Positions 34,854 through 44,232 of a stretch of DNA of 64,000 nucleotides are shown here, one piece after another. The translations under genes were made by a program, and so were the position numbers. Every line of letters starts with the position of its first letter. Positions within the stretch are counted from its first letter, which is position 1. The stretch is taken from positions 76,804 to 140,803 of the forward strand of contig NZ_KK211294.1 in the NCBI RefSeq assembly GCF_000621505.1. The letters run 5' to 3'. The stretch is from Ruminiclostridium cellobioparum DSM 1351 = ATCC 15832. Lineage in GTDB: Bacteria > Bacillota > Clostridia > Acetivibrionales > DSM-1351. The notes beneath the pieces are model-generated. The model had not been told where the DNA came from, ran no database searches, and worked only from the letters and a program-made list of their open reading frames with translations.

Positions 34854-35690
34854 TCATTTGGTACGGATTCTGCCCGGTGAGATGCCATACTTCTCCTTGA
34901 ACAGGTGATAGAAATGGCTGAGATTTTCAAAGCCTGATTCCAGAGCTATGTCCAATATGTCAATATTGGTTGTTACAAGCAGGTTCTTTGCATGGTTGAG
35001 CTTCAGATTATTGATATATGTCGTGGGAGTGGTACCGAGATATTGCTTGAATACGCGGTTCAAATGACCTGTACTCCTGCCGGAAGTCATATATAGTTTG
35101 TCGAGGCCGGCGGTAAAATTCTCCTTCTTCTGCAGCTGGAAAAGCACGGAATCCAACCAGTCCGGAATTGTTTTCCTGTTTTCATTTTTATAGTTTGCAA
35201 AAAGAGATGTAAGCGCATCAACCAGGAAGCTTTTTGCAAATATCCGGGCTTTGTATTTATCAATTGATGCAAATAAATGTATTTGTTCGGCCTTGCCGAC
35301 CAGGGAATACATCTCTCCGGAAGGCAGTACTGCACTGGCGGGCAATTGCATTGTTTCCAGCATTGATGAAAAATTACGGTCACCAAAAAAATCAAATGCA
35401 GACTCAATAAATCCGGTATAGAAGTTTATGTTTATAAACTGACAATCCATATTGTTATAAATATCATAGCTGTGCCTGTCCTGCGGCCGCACAAATACAA
35501 GTGTTCCGGTGCCCATTACCTGCTCCTGTCCGTTGACCCTGTGAACACATTTTCCGGAGGTAATGAGGAAAATTTCATAAAAATCATGATAGTGTAACGG
35601 AGTGGTCTGTGTTATAGAAGCTTCAATATGAAAGTTTGCCTGTATCTGAGGGTCTATGAGAGCTTCTGCCGTAAGCATGGGTATGTGCAT
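34854..35690 (-). CDS. AraC-family transcriptional regulator with cupin domain
   Basis: The 278-residue regulator has an N-terminal cupin-like sensor (about 20-110; HYHDFYEIFLITSG) and two C-terminal AraC helix-turn-helices (about 180-275), the last with DIALESGFENLSHFYHLFKEKYGISP. The ATG used has GAGGTG six bases upstream on the minus strand; the first 13 codons of a longer frame lack a site. It is divergent from the beta-mannosidase gene with about 190 bases between the starts, and so is probably its activator, responding to a mannoside or similar sugar. Confidence 0.88.
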   Translation of the reverse strand: MHIPMLTAEALIDPQIQANFHIEASITQTTPLHYHDFYEIFLITSGKCVHRVNGQEQVMGTGTLVFVRPQDRHSYDIYNNMDCQFININFYTGFIESAFDFFGDRNFSSMLETMQLPASAVLPSGEMYSLVGKAEQIHLFASIDKYKARIFAKSFLVDALTSLFANYKNENRKTIPDWLDSVLFQLQKKENFTAGLDKLYMTSGRSTGHLNRVFKQYLGTTPTTYINNLKLNHAKNLLVTTNIDILDIALESGFENLSHFYHLFKEKYGISPGRIRTK

Positions 35691-35879
35691 GTATGCCACC
35701 TCGGTCAAATAAATTATTTCAGTATACATATGTTATTATACCACAATAAAATGTGAGAAGGTTACAAGACAAATTGATCGCTATGATGGTAATATCTTGT
35801 TAAAGCCGATTCCGATACCTTTTTTACAGGTATGGATATTGTGTAAATAGTACAATGCATATAAATGAGGAGGAATATT

Positions 35880-38348
35880 ATGATTTTAATAGACCTTAAT
35901 GGAAAATGGCAGATGAAAAGAACGGATGAGGAGCAGTGGATAGACGCTGTGGTCCCCGGAACGGTGTATAATGACCTGCTCAGGGCGGGAAAAATGAAAG
36001 ATCCGTTTTTCAGGGATAATGAGTATGAAATCCGTGATTTGTGCAAATTTGACTATGAATACAAAAGAACATTCCAGGTTGAAACAGAGGACTTGAAGCA
36101 CGACAGGATTGTTTTGCTCTGCGAAGGACTTGATACCTTATGCCAGGTGTTTATAAACGGCAAAAGCGTGCTGAAGGCTGAGAACATGCACCGGACATAT
36201 GAAGTGGATATTAAGGACAGCATTGCAGCCGGAGAAAATGATATCCATGTGGTTATCAGTTCACCCATAGAATATGCTCTTGAAAAGGACAGGGAGCAGT
36301 ATCTCTGCAGCTGTGCCGACGCGGTGCCAGGAATTTCCCATATCAGAAAGGCTCACTGCATGTTCGGCTGGGATTGGGGCCCGCAGCTGCCTGACATGGG
36401 TATATGGAGAAATATATCCATACAGTGCCGTAATACTGCCAGGATAGATGATGTCTACATTTCACAGGTGCATTCCCAGGACAGGGTGGAGCTTGACGTC
36501 AGATTAAGGACCCATAACTGGAGCAATTCCGGTACAGATATATTGATTACAATTGAAACCCCCGACTGTGAAATAATACAAGAGAAAGCTCCTGTTGAAG
36601 CGGCCGAACAGCATATAGCAATGGGTATCTCCAATCCCAGGCTCTGGTGGCCGAACAACTACGGTGAGCAGCCCCTGTACAGGCTGAAGGTTTCTTTAAT
36701 GAATTGCGGGAAGGTCATTGATGAAAAGCTCATGCGGATCGGCCTTAGAACTATTTCATTAAAACGGCAGGAGGATAAATGGGGAGAATCCTTTGAGTTC
36801 GTTGTAAACGGGAACAGTATATTCTCCATGGGCGGCGATTATATACCCGAGGACAACATCCTGGCAAGGTGCAGCCGCGAGAGATCGGAGAAGCTTATTA
36901 AAAACTGTGTTGAGGCTAACTTCAATACAATACGGGTATGGGGCGGCGGGTATTATCCCGATGACTATTTTTATGACCTGTGTGATGAATACGGCATCAT
37001 AATATGGCAGGATCATCTGTATGCATGCGGGGTATATGATTTCAGTGAGGAATTCAGGGAAAATATAACCCATGAAACCAGAGACAACATGAAAAGACTT
37101 CGCCATCATGCCTCCATGGGGCTGTGGTGCGGGAATAACGAGCTGGAGTACGCCTGGGCTTATTGGGGCTGGGGTGAACGGTTCGGACAAAAGCTTCAAA
37201 ATGACTATTTGAAACAATTTGAGGAATACCTGCCGGAACTGGCAAGGGAGATGGATCCAAACACCTCGTATTTGATAGCCTCACCTACCTCCAAAGGCGG
37301 TTTCGATGATCCCAACAATGAAAATTTCGGAGACATGCATTATTGGGATGTGTGGCATGGCAGGAAGCCGATAACAGAATACCGGACTCTTTATCCGAGG
37401 TTTATGTCGGAATTCGGGCTTCAGTCCTTCCCATGCCTGAAAACAGTAGAAACCTTTACATTGCCCGAGGACAGAAATATCTTTTCCTACGTTATGGAAT
37501 CACACCAGAAGAATGGCACGGGGAATGAAAAAATTCTATATTATATAAGTGAACATTTCAAATATCCAAAGGACTTCGATTCCCTGCTCTATGCCTCCCA
37601 GCTGATACAGGCCGAAGGCCTGCGCTACGGGGTGGAACACTGGAGAAGGAACCGCGGACGGTGCATGGGTGCTATTTACTGGCAGCTCAACGACTGTTGG
37701 CCTGTGGCCTCCTGGGCAAGCCTTGACTATTTCGGCAGATGGAAGGCGGCACATTATGCGGCCAGAAGATTTTTCGCTCCCGTAATGGTTTCGGCGCTGG
37801 AAGAGGACACAAAGGTCTCACTGCACGTATCCAATGAAACCTTGAATAAATTCGAAGGCAAACTGATTTGGAGACTCAGGGACAAAACCTCGTCGGTCAT
37901 CAAACATGGAGAACTGGCAGTGGAAATGGACGCTCTTTCCACTGGGGAGGTTGTTGACCTGGAATTTGGCGAGGTATTGACTTCTCAGCAAAAGAAAAGG
38001 GAAACTTATCTGGAGTTTGGCCTGATTGCCGATGGAAAGGAAATAAGCCGGGGAACGGTGCTCTTTGTCAAGCCCAAGCATTTTGCGCTGTTAAAGCCTG
38101 ATATTTCAACCGAAGTATATGAAGAAGCCGGTAAATTTATTATAAATGTATCAAGCAAAGCCTTTGCAAGATTCGTGGAACTTGACCTTACAGATGCCGA
38201 TGCAATTTTCAGTGATAATATATTTGATTTATCAGCGGCTGAAATAAAGCGGGTTGAGCTGAAGAAGGAATACCTTTCAAGGGAGCTGACCCTGGAGGAA
38301 ATACGGAATAAGCTGCGTGTACGCAGTTTATATGACACCTTTGAATAA
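35880..38348 (+). CDS. GH2 beta-mannosidase
   Basis: The 822-residue enzyme shows the GH2 domain order: sugar-binding beta-sandwich (about 1-170), an immunoglobulin-like domain, and a TIM barrel (about 290-620). WCGNNELEYAW provides the acid/base Glu421 and MSEFGLQSFP the nucleophile Glu511. HCMFGWDWGPQLP and VWGGGYYPDDYFYDLCDE are hallmarks of beta-mannosidases. No signal peptide is seen, so it acts on imported manno-oligosaccharides. The ATG at 35880 follows GAGGAGG. With the GH4 alpha-galactosidase it would complete breakdown of galactomannan oligosaccharides. Confidence 0.93.
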   Translation: MILIDLNGKWQMKRTDEEQWIDAVVPGTVYNDLLRAGKMKDPFFRDNEYEIRDLCKFDYEYKRTFQVETEDLKHDRIVLLCEGLDTLCQVFINGKSVLKAENMHRTYEVDIKDSIAAGENDIHVVISSPIEYALEKDREQYLCSCADAVPGISHIRKAHCMFGWDWGPQLPDMGIWRNISIQCRNTARIDDVYISQVHSQDRVELDVRLRTHNWSNSGTDILITIETPDCEIIQEKAPVEAAEQHIAMGISNPRLWWPNNYGEQPLYRLKVSLMNCGKVIDEKLMRIGLRTISLKRQEDKWGESFEFVVNGNSIFSMGGDYIPEDNILARCSRERSEKLIKNCVEANFNTIRVWGGGYYPDDYFYDLCDEYGIIIWQDHLYACGVYDFSEEFRENITHETRDNMKRLRHHASMGLWCGNNELEYAWAYWGWGERFGQKLQNDYLKQFEEYLPELAREMDPNTSYLIASPTSKGGFDDPNNENFGDMHYWDVWHGRKPITEYRTLYPRFMSEFGLQSFPCLKTVETFTLPEDRNIFSYVMESHQKNGTGNEKILYYISEHFKYPKDFDSLLYASQLIQAEGLRYGVEHWRRNRGRCMGAIYWQLNDCWPVASWASLDYFGRWKAAHYAARRFFAPVMVSALEEDTKVSLHVSNETLNKFEGKLIWRLRDKTSSVIKHGELAVEMDALSTGEVVDLEFGEVLTSQQKKRETYLEFGLIADGKEISRGTVLFVKPKHFALLKPDISTEVYEEAGKFIINVSSKAFARFVELDLTDADAIFSDNIFDLSAAEIKRVELKKEYLSRELTLEEIRNKLRVRSLYDTFE

Positions 38349-38399
38349 CACGGGAACTGTCTTAAAATGGGACAAATGAAAATAAATGCGTTACCGGCC

Positions 38400-38634
38400 A
38401 TAGTGCGCGAGTACAACTTCAAAAAATGAGAGCTCTATAAAAGTACGTGCCTGAAATTGTAGGTGAAGAACAAATATTTTTGCTGACAAATCGGCAGGAA
38501 GCCGATTTGAGCAGAACTCCGAAACAGGATGTTGAGTGTTCTGCTGCAGCAAAAATACTTGTGAGGAGCCGTACAAATTTCAGGCACGTACTTTGTGAGC
38601 TTTGCATTTTTTGAAGTTGATACGGGAGCACTAT
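38400..38634. mobile_element. Palindromic MITE-like element between convergent genes
   Basis: The two arms are imperfect inverted repeats of about 100 bp: the outer end ATAGTGC, then CAACTTCAAAAAATG and AAGTACGTGCCTGAAATT, and TATTTTTGCTG near the middle. Between them lie two compact hairpins, AAATCGGC-AGGAA-GCCGATTT and AGCAGAAC...GTTCTGCT. The folded form is a long stem with two terminal hairpins. No open reading frame fits a transposase. It fills the 350-base gap between the beta-mannosidase and histidine kinase stops; a MITE that also terminates both transcripts would fit. Confidence 0.65.
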
Positions 38635-38697
38635 TAAATGCTCCACATGCTTTAAAGTATGTTAATCTTTGTGACAGCCTTTTGGCTCCTGGCTTTG

Positions 38698-40515
38698 TCA
38701 ATAGACATCATCTGTTAGCTTTGCAGGAATCCGTATTTCAACGGTAGTCCCCCTGCCATATTCGCTTTTGTAGCTTAAGCCATATTTATCGCCGTAAAAC
38801 AGTTTTAAGCGCTCATTAATGTTTTTGATGCCATAACTGCTTCCCGACGAGCTCCTGAGTTTTCCGCGGGTTATCATATCCAGCCTGTCCTCCGGAATGC
38901 CTATTCCGTCATCATTGACCAGTAAGAGAATCTCGTCATTGTCAAGGCTGCCGCTTATGACAATGGTGCCTTCCTTGCTTTCTTTTCCCTGTATTCCGTG
39001 TACAATGGCATTTTCTACTATTGGCTGCAGAGTTATCTTAAGGATTTCGAAGTCCTTGATATATTCATCCAGATCTATAATGAAGTTGATTTTGTTGTTA
39101 AACCGTATATTTTGAATATCCACAAAGAATGAGACATGGTAGAGCTCATCCTCTATTCTGACAAGTTCCTTACCTTTGCTTAAGCTCAATTTGTAAAATT
39201 TGGCCAGAGCCTTAACCGAGGATTCGATTTCATTGTATTTGTTTTCCTGGGACAGGCATATTACCATATCCAGAGTATTATAAAGAAAATGGGGGTTGAT
39301 CTGGGCCTGCAGAACTTTCAATTCGGAGTTTTTAACTTCCTTACCCAGTGCATACTGTTCCTCCAGAAGTAATTTGATGCGGGATATCATGTAGTTGTAA
39401 TTTTCAATCAATTCCCCAATTTCATCCTTATCAACGGTTTTAGTTATTTGAGAAAGGTTTCCTGACTGTACGCTTCTCATTTTCCCTATCAGCTGGGAAA
39501 TTCGTCCCGTAATGCTGGTAGACAGCAGAAAGGCCAGAAGATAAGCTATTGAAGCAATGAAGAATACCTGGATAAGTGTCTGGTTCCTGATTTTGGCCGT
39601 TTCGGAAAAAATCTCCCTGTAAGGTATTACTGTGACCATATACCAGGTAGTTCCGCTTATGAGCTTGCTGTGGAAAAAGCTATTCTTATTGTTAATTCTG
39701 GCGGTATTCCAGGTTTCGGAGTTTGATTGGCCGATTACCAGTGAATTATCGACTTTAAAATCAGCCGCCGGCCTGTTGTCGGAAGCCAGTACAATATCTC
39801 CCTCCGAGTTCTGAATATAGGTTATGGAGTTTTCAACCGTGTTGGCATTTGAAATAATCTCAAAAAGCTTGCTTTTTGCTATGTCCACTCTGAAAAGTGC
39901 GATTATTTTGGAATAATCGGTGCTGCTCCTTAAAAAAGTAACGGCCGATACGGTATTCTCGGCAGTTTCTTCATTATCACTGAAGTAGGCGGGAGGACAC
40001 CAGAGTATCCTGTTACCGCTTTGTTTTAATTTTTCATACCATATTTTATCCTCTATATCATTTATATTGAATAAGGGTGATGTTTTCACGTCGCTTTTAT
40101 TTGCGTAGATAAGACCATCCTTTACATACAAACGGATTTTGTCAACTACCGACTTGTCTTCCAGGTTGTGCAGAAAGGCTGTCATATGGTTCATATCACT
40201 CATCTGCTGAAAAATATCGGTGTTTTCAGTGCTGACATTTGCAATTTGATTTATAATATCGTCCTGCACAACAACATCCATTGTTTTTACCACTTTCAGC
40301 AGCTTGTCGGATATGAAGGAATAGGCCTGGCTATAGCTCTTATCGGCAGAGAACAGGGCCTTTTCCTTCAGTATGTCCGAGAAACTGCTGTAGGTTATAA
40401 ATGAATAGATAAACAGGGGTATGACTATCAGGACTATATAGGAAATCAGCAGCTTCTGCCTTAACTTGAGATTTTTTATATACTGGCTGATATTTCCAAT
40501 AAGCTTATTTTTCAT
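38698..40515 (-). CDS. YesM-type sensor histidine kinase
   Basis: The 605-residue membrane kinase has membrane segments at about 21-42 and 315-336 around an extracellular sensor domain, a HAMP domain (about 337-390), the His_kinase motif QAQINPHFLYNTL with phospho-accepting His409, and an ATPase domain with VENAIVHGI, NDDGIGIP and GIKNINERL. Kinases of this type control carbohydrate uptake and hydrolase genes. Its start overlaps the response regulator stop by four bases. The target is most likely the divergent sugar ABC importer at 42318-45834. Confidence 0.93.
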   Translation of the reverse strand: MKNKLIGNISQYIKNLKLRQKLLISYIVLIVIPLFIYSFITYSSFSDILKEKALFSADKSYSQAYSFISDKLLKVVKTMDVVVQDDIINQIANVSTENTDIFQQMSDMNHMTAFLHNLEDKSVVDKIRLYVKDGLIYANKSDVKTSPLFNINDIEDKIWYEKLKQSGNRILWCPPAYFSDNEETAENTVSAVTFLRSSTDYSKIIALFRVDIAKSKLFEIISNANTVENSITYIQNSEGDIVLASDNRPAADFKVDNSLVIGQSNSETWNTARINNKNSFFHSKLISGTTWYMVTVIPYREIFSETAKIRNQTLIQVFFIASIAYLLAFLLSTSITGRISQLIGKMRSVQSGNLSQITKTVDKDEIGELIENYNYMISRIKLLLEEQYALGKEVKNSELKVLQAQINPHFLYNTLDMVICLSQENKYNEIESSVKALAKFYKLSLSKGKELVRIEDELYHVSFFVDIQNIRFNNKINFIIDLDEYIKDFEILKITLQPIVENAIVHGIQGKESKEGTIVISGSLDNDEILLLVNDDGIGIPEDRLDMITRGKLRSSSGSSYGIKNINERLKLFYGDKYGLSYKSEYGRGTTVEIRIPAKLTDDVY

Positions 40516-42095
40516 TTATGACACATCTCCTTAAACTCTGTGGGAGTAAGTCCTGTTTTTTTCTTAAATATTTTTGCAAAGTACTGACTGTCATTAAAAC
40601 CAACGCTTTCGGCTACATGTGAGATGTTATGGTTTCTGTTTTTTAACATTTCCTTGGCCTTTTCTATCCTGTAATCAGTAATGTGCTGGTTTATGGTATC
40701 ACCGGTTTCCTGCTTAAAAATTGAACACATATACGCAAGACTCAAATAAGTGTGTTCACTTATCATTTTAATAGACAGGTCGCTGTTCATATAGTTGTTC
40801 TCAATGAACCGCTTGATCTGCAGAATCTTGCTTTTATTATCCCGCTTTTCTCTTCTGCACTGAAAAAAGAATTCTATTTTCCGGCAGCAGTACTCTTCAA
40901 CCTCATTGAGAGTGTAGAAATAGCTCAGGTCCTGCCATAGCCGGCTCCGGTCGCTATTCCCTGAAAACGTCTCCAGGCCCAGCTCCGAGGACAGGTCATA
41001 AAGCAAAAGTATGATTCTGTAAAAAAATTCTTTTATATTATTCGGCAATGTGTTACTGTATTGTTTTAAATCCAGAGCCAGGGCCCTGATAAGAGAAACG
41101 GCCTGCCCGGCTTCCTCGGCAAGAATCATTTCATTTATGTCTTTTATGATATCTTCATTGAAGGTGTAGGGTATCTCACTATTCTCAGAATAAAAGAGAG
41201 TAGTCCTGTAGTCATTAAAAAAACCTTTTTTCAAAGTGAGAACAGCTGAATTATACGATTGGGGCACATTCCGGATTCCACTGACCTGCTTTCCCACAGC
41301 AATGAAAAAATCAATGTTCATCAGAATATTTTCCACATCCTTCAAATATTCCTTAATACATCCGCTTTCCAGAAGATGTTTTTTATCAGGCGGACACGCT
41401 ATGTGAATAAGTATATATTCATTGTCCTTTATAGTTGAAATTCCAACCAGACCTTTTGATTTCAATATATTGTCAATATTATTTATGGTGTTTTCCATTG
41501 CGGAATAAAATCCAAAAGGTGTCAGACTGTTTTTATTTATAATCTGAATAAGGGTAGTTACAAAATCCCATTGGGGCTGGATTCCAAGCAAAGTATAATC
41601 AAACTGCTCGTTTAAGAGCTTATACGGGTTTGTTAATTTAATTGCCAGTTCATTCCTCAGCAAGGGAAAGTTTTTTGAAAGTCTTTCGCTTATAACGGCA
41701 TTTTCACGGTTTTTATGCTCCAGGATTAAAAGGTTGATAGCCTCACCTAATATATCTTTGAGTTCATTATAATCAATGGGTTTTTCAATATAGCTCAGAG
41801 CTCTTAACTGTATTGCCGATTTCAGATATTCCTTGTCGGAATATCCGCTCATAAAGATAATTTTTGTGCCAGGAAAGGATTCCTTGAGTTTAAAAGACAT
41901 TTCTATTCCGTCCATCCGCGGCATTCTGACATCAGTCAGCACTATGTCGGGACAATACCATGCCGCGATTTCAAGGGCCCTTATTCCATCATCGGCCTGT
42001 TCAATAAATGAGATATCAAAATCCATCTTCATGATATTTCGAATAAGACTATCTCTGGAGGTTATTTCGTCATCTACTACCAATAATTTTACCAA
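40512..42095 (-). CDS. YesN-type response regulator with AraC output domain
   Basis: The 527-residue protein has a receiver domain (about 1-120) with DDE near residue 9, phosphorylated Asp55 in VLTDVRMPRMDG and a Ser/Lys pair later. A long helical central region follows (about 130-420), then an AraC helix-turn-helix (about 425-527; HVAESVGFNDSQYFAKIFKKKTGLTP). It starts at a TTG with GGAGGG upstream on the minus strand. It forms an operon with the histidine kinase and lies divergent to a sugar importer, which it probably activates when an extracellular sugar is sensed. Confidence 0.93.
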   Translation of the reverse strand: MVKLLVVDDEITSRDSLIRNIMKMDFDISFIEQADDGIRALEIAAWYCPDIVLTDVRMPRMDGIEMSFKLKESFPGTKIIFMSGYSDKEYLKSAIQLRALSYIEKPIDYNELKDILGEAINLLILEHKNRENAVISERLSKNFPLLRNELAIKLTNPYKLLNEQFDYTLLGIQPQWDFVTTLIQIINKNSLTPFGFYSAMENTINNIDNILKSKGLVGISTIKDNEYILIHIACPPDKKHLLESGCIKEYLKDVENILMNIDFFIAVGKQVSGIRNVPQSYNSAVLTLKKGFFNDYRTTLFYSENSEIPYTFNEDIIKDINEMILAEEAGQAVSLIRALALDLKQYSNTLPNNIKEFFYRIILLLYDLSSELGLETFSGNSDRSRLWQDLSYFYTLNEVEEYCCRKIEFFFQCRREKRDNKSKILQIKRFIENNYMNSDLSIKMISEHTYLSLAYMCSIFKQETGDTINQHITDYRIEKAKEMLKNRNHNISHVAESVGFNDSQYFAKIFKKKTGLTPTEFKEMCHK

Positions 42096-42317
42096 TTAAA
42101 TCCCTCCGAAACTGTATAGATGAGTAATTTCCTTCATTATATGAAATGTCGTAATCCCAGTCAATAGAATTTGGGTCTCCAAAATAAGGACAGAAAGAAT
42201 TTACACAAAAACAAAAAGATCCTCCATTATGCCTGAAATGACATGATGCTATAATTCACGTAGCAAGCGAACAGAGACATGGAAAACATTTAATTAATAC
42301 AACAAGGTGGAATGATA

Positions 42318-43244
42318 ATGAAAAGCAGCAATGGAACTTTCTTCCTCAAGCTAAAGAAATATAAGACGTTATTACTTATGTTGACACCTGCAATTATTTT
42401 CTTTATAGTATTTAGTTATTTACCGATGTTCGGAGTGGTCATAGCCTTTCAAAGATATACCTTTGACGGCGGAATATTCCACAGTCCATGGATCGGACTT
42501 GAAAATTTCAAATTTCTGTTTATGGCCGGAGATATTTTAAGTGTAACAAGAAATACGTTACTGTATAACGTTCTGTTCATAATCGTTAATAATGTACTGG
42601 AAATAACCTGCGCAATAGTATTGGCAGAATTGTCAAACAAATATTTTAAACGGATCAGCCAATCCATGATGTTTCTTCCGTATTTTATTTCATGGGTGGT
42701 TGTGGGAGCATTTACCTATAATGTTTTGAATTACGAGTCGGGTGCCATTAACACACTGTTGAAATCAATGAATCTGGAAGCCTTTGATTTTTATAACAAA
42801 CCAGGTATCTGGATATTGATAATAGTGCTGGTTTGTGCCTGGAAAAGCTTCGGGTACGGTACCATCATATATCTTTCGGCAGTTATGGGAATAGACGGTG
42901 AAATGTACGACGCGGCTGAAATAGACGGTGCGAATATATTCCAGCGCATCCGCCGCATAACCCTGCCAAGCCTGGTTCCTACAGTTGTAATACTCGTGCT
43001 GCTTTCAATGGGGAATATCTTCCGCGGAGACTTCAGTATGTTCTATCAGGTGACAGGCAACAATCCCATGCTTTATTCCTCAACAGATGTTATAGACACC
43101 TACGTGACACGTTCTCTTATGACATCGCCTGAATTCGGGATGACTGCTGCTGCCGGGTTATATCAGTCGGTTTTATGTTTTGCAATAATAATGGCCTTCA
43201 ATTACCTGGTGAAAAAATATGATAAAGATTATTCACTGTTCTGA
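42318..43244 (+). CDS. Carbohydrate ABC permease (LplB type)
   Basis: The 308-residue protein has six membrane segments, beginning with LLLMLTPAIIFFIVFSYLPMFGVVIAF-type sequence (first part only is quoted: LLLMLTPAIIFFIVF). The EAA motif DAAEIDGANIFQRI lies near residue 200. This subfamily (LplB) imports complex oligosaccharides in Firmicutes. ATG 42318 is chosen over one two codons earlier because of its seven-base spacing to AAGGTGG. A TATAAT at 42250-42255 with a poor -35 may be its activator-dependent promoter. Confidence 0.92.
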   Translation: MKSSNGTFFLKLKKYKTLLLMLTPAIIFFIVFSYLPMFGVVIAFQRYTFDGGIFHSPWIGLENFKFLFMAGDILSVTRNTLLYNVLFIIVNNVLEITCAIVLAELSNKYFKRISQSMMFLPYFISWVVVGAFTYNVLNYESGAINTLLKSMNLEAFDFYNKPGIWILIIVLVCAWKSFGYGTIIYLSAVMGIDGEMYDAAEIDGANIFQRIRRITLPSLVPTVVILVLLSMGNIFRGDFSMFYQVTGNNPMLYSSTDVIDTYVTRSLMTSPEFGMTAAAGLYQSVLCFAIIMAFNYLVKKYDKDYSLF

Positions 43245-43290
43245 GAAAAGTATTTTTACAATGTAATTAACATGGCTTAGGAGGTTACTT

Positions 43291-44178
43291 ATGGCTACAA
43301 AGAGCACAAGCAACAGAATATTTAATTTTACAGGTTATACTTTTATTACAATACTGTCGGTGTTGTCGGTCATACCGTTTATAATGATAATTTCAAGCTC
43401 TGTAACAGCGGAACGTTCCATTTTGCGATACGGATATTCCCTGATACCCAGAGAATTTTCAGGCCAGGCCTATGCTAAAATATTCGGCTTTCCCGACGAT
43501 GTTTTCAAAGCTTATGGCATCACCATATACAATACTGTGGCGGGAACCGTCCTGGGATTGTTTCTGACGGCAATGACGGCCTATGTATTATCCAGAAAGC
43601 ATTTTGCATGGAGGAACAAATTCTCCTTCTTTTTCTACTTTACTACATTGTTCAGCGGGGGAATAGTACCCTGGTATATACTGTGCGTACGCTTTCTGCA
43701 TTTTAAGGATATGCCGCTGATTGCACAGGTTGTTCCGTATCTGTTTTCAGTGTTCAATATAATAATTGTTAAAAGTTTCATGCAGGCCATTCCCGACGCC
43801 ATTACCGAATCGGCAAAGATAGATGGGGCAGGAGATTTCAGGATATTCATACAGCTGATCTTTCCGCTGTCGAAACCGGTGCTTGCTTCAATAGCTTTAT
43901 TTATAGCGATTGGTTACTGGAATGACTGGTATTTAAGCTTTATGTTTGTACAGAAGAGCAGTTACTTTTCACTGCAGTTCTATTTATATAAGATATTAAG
44001 TGCCGCTGAGGCGTTGAACCGGATACAAAGTCTCTCGGGAAATTATGTGGGTGAAATGCCCAAGGAAAACGTTAAAATGGCCATGGCTGTCATAGCGACG
44101 GGGCCCATCATCCTTCTATATCCATTTTTACAGAAATATTTTGTAAAAGGTTTGACAATCGGTGCAGTTAAAGGATAA
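43291..44178 (+). CDS. Carbohydrate ABC permease (YtcP type)
   Basis: This 295-residue permease has six membrane segments and an EAA-like motif, TESAKIDGAGDFRIF, near residue 170. The N-terminus (ILSVLSVIPFIMIISSSVTAERSIL-like) and the C-terminal YFVKGLTIGAVKG are YtcP hallmarks. It pairs with the LplB-type permease 46 bases upstream. The leader TGGCTTAGGAGG resembles the last part of the double-hairpin leaders found elsewhere in the window. Confidence 0.92.
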   Translation: MATKSTSNRIFNFTGYTFITILSVLSVIPFIMIISSSVTAERSILRYGYSLIPREFSGQAYAKIFGFPDDVFKAYGITIYNTVAGTVLGLFLTAMTAYVLSRKHFAWRNKFSFFFYFTTLFSGGIVPWYILCVRFLHFKDMPLIAQVVPYLFSVFNIIIVKSFMQAIPDAITESAKIDGAGDFRIFIQLIFPLSKPVLASIALFIAIGYWNDWYLSFMFVQKSSYFSLQFYLYKILSAAEALNRIQSLSGNYVGEMPKENVKMAMAVIATGPIILLYPFLQKYFVKGLTIGAVKG

Positions 44179-44232
44179 TACCGAGAAAATCGGTTATCAA
44201 TATATAAAAATAATTGAATGGGGGAATCAGAA

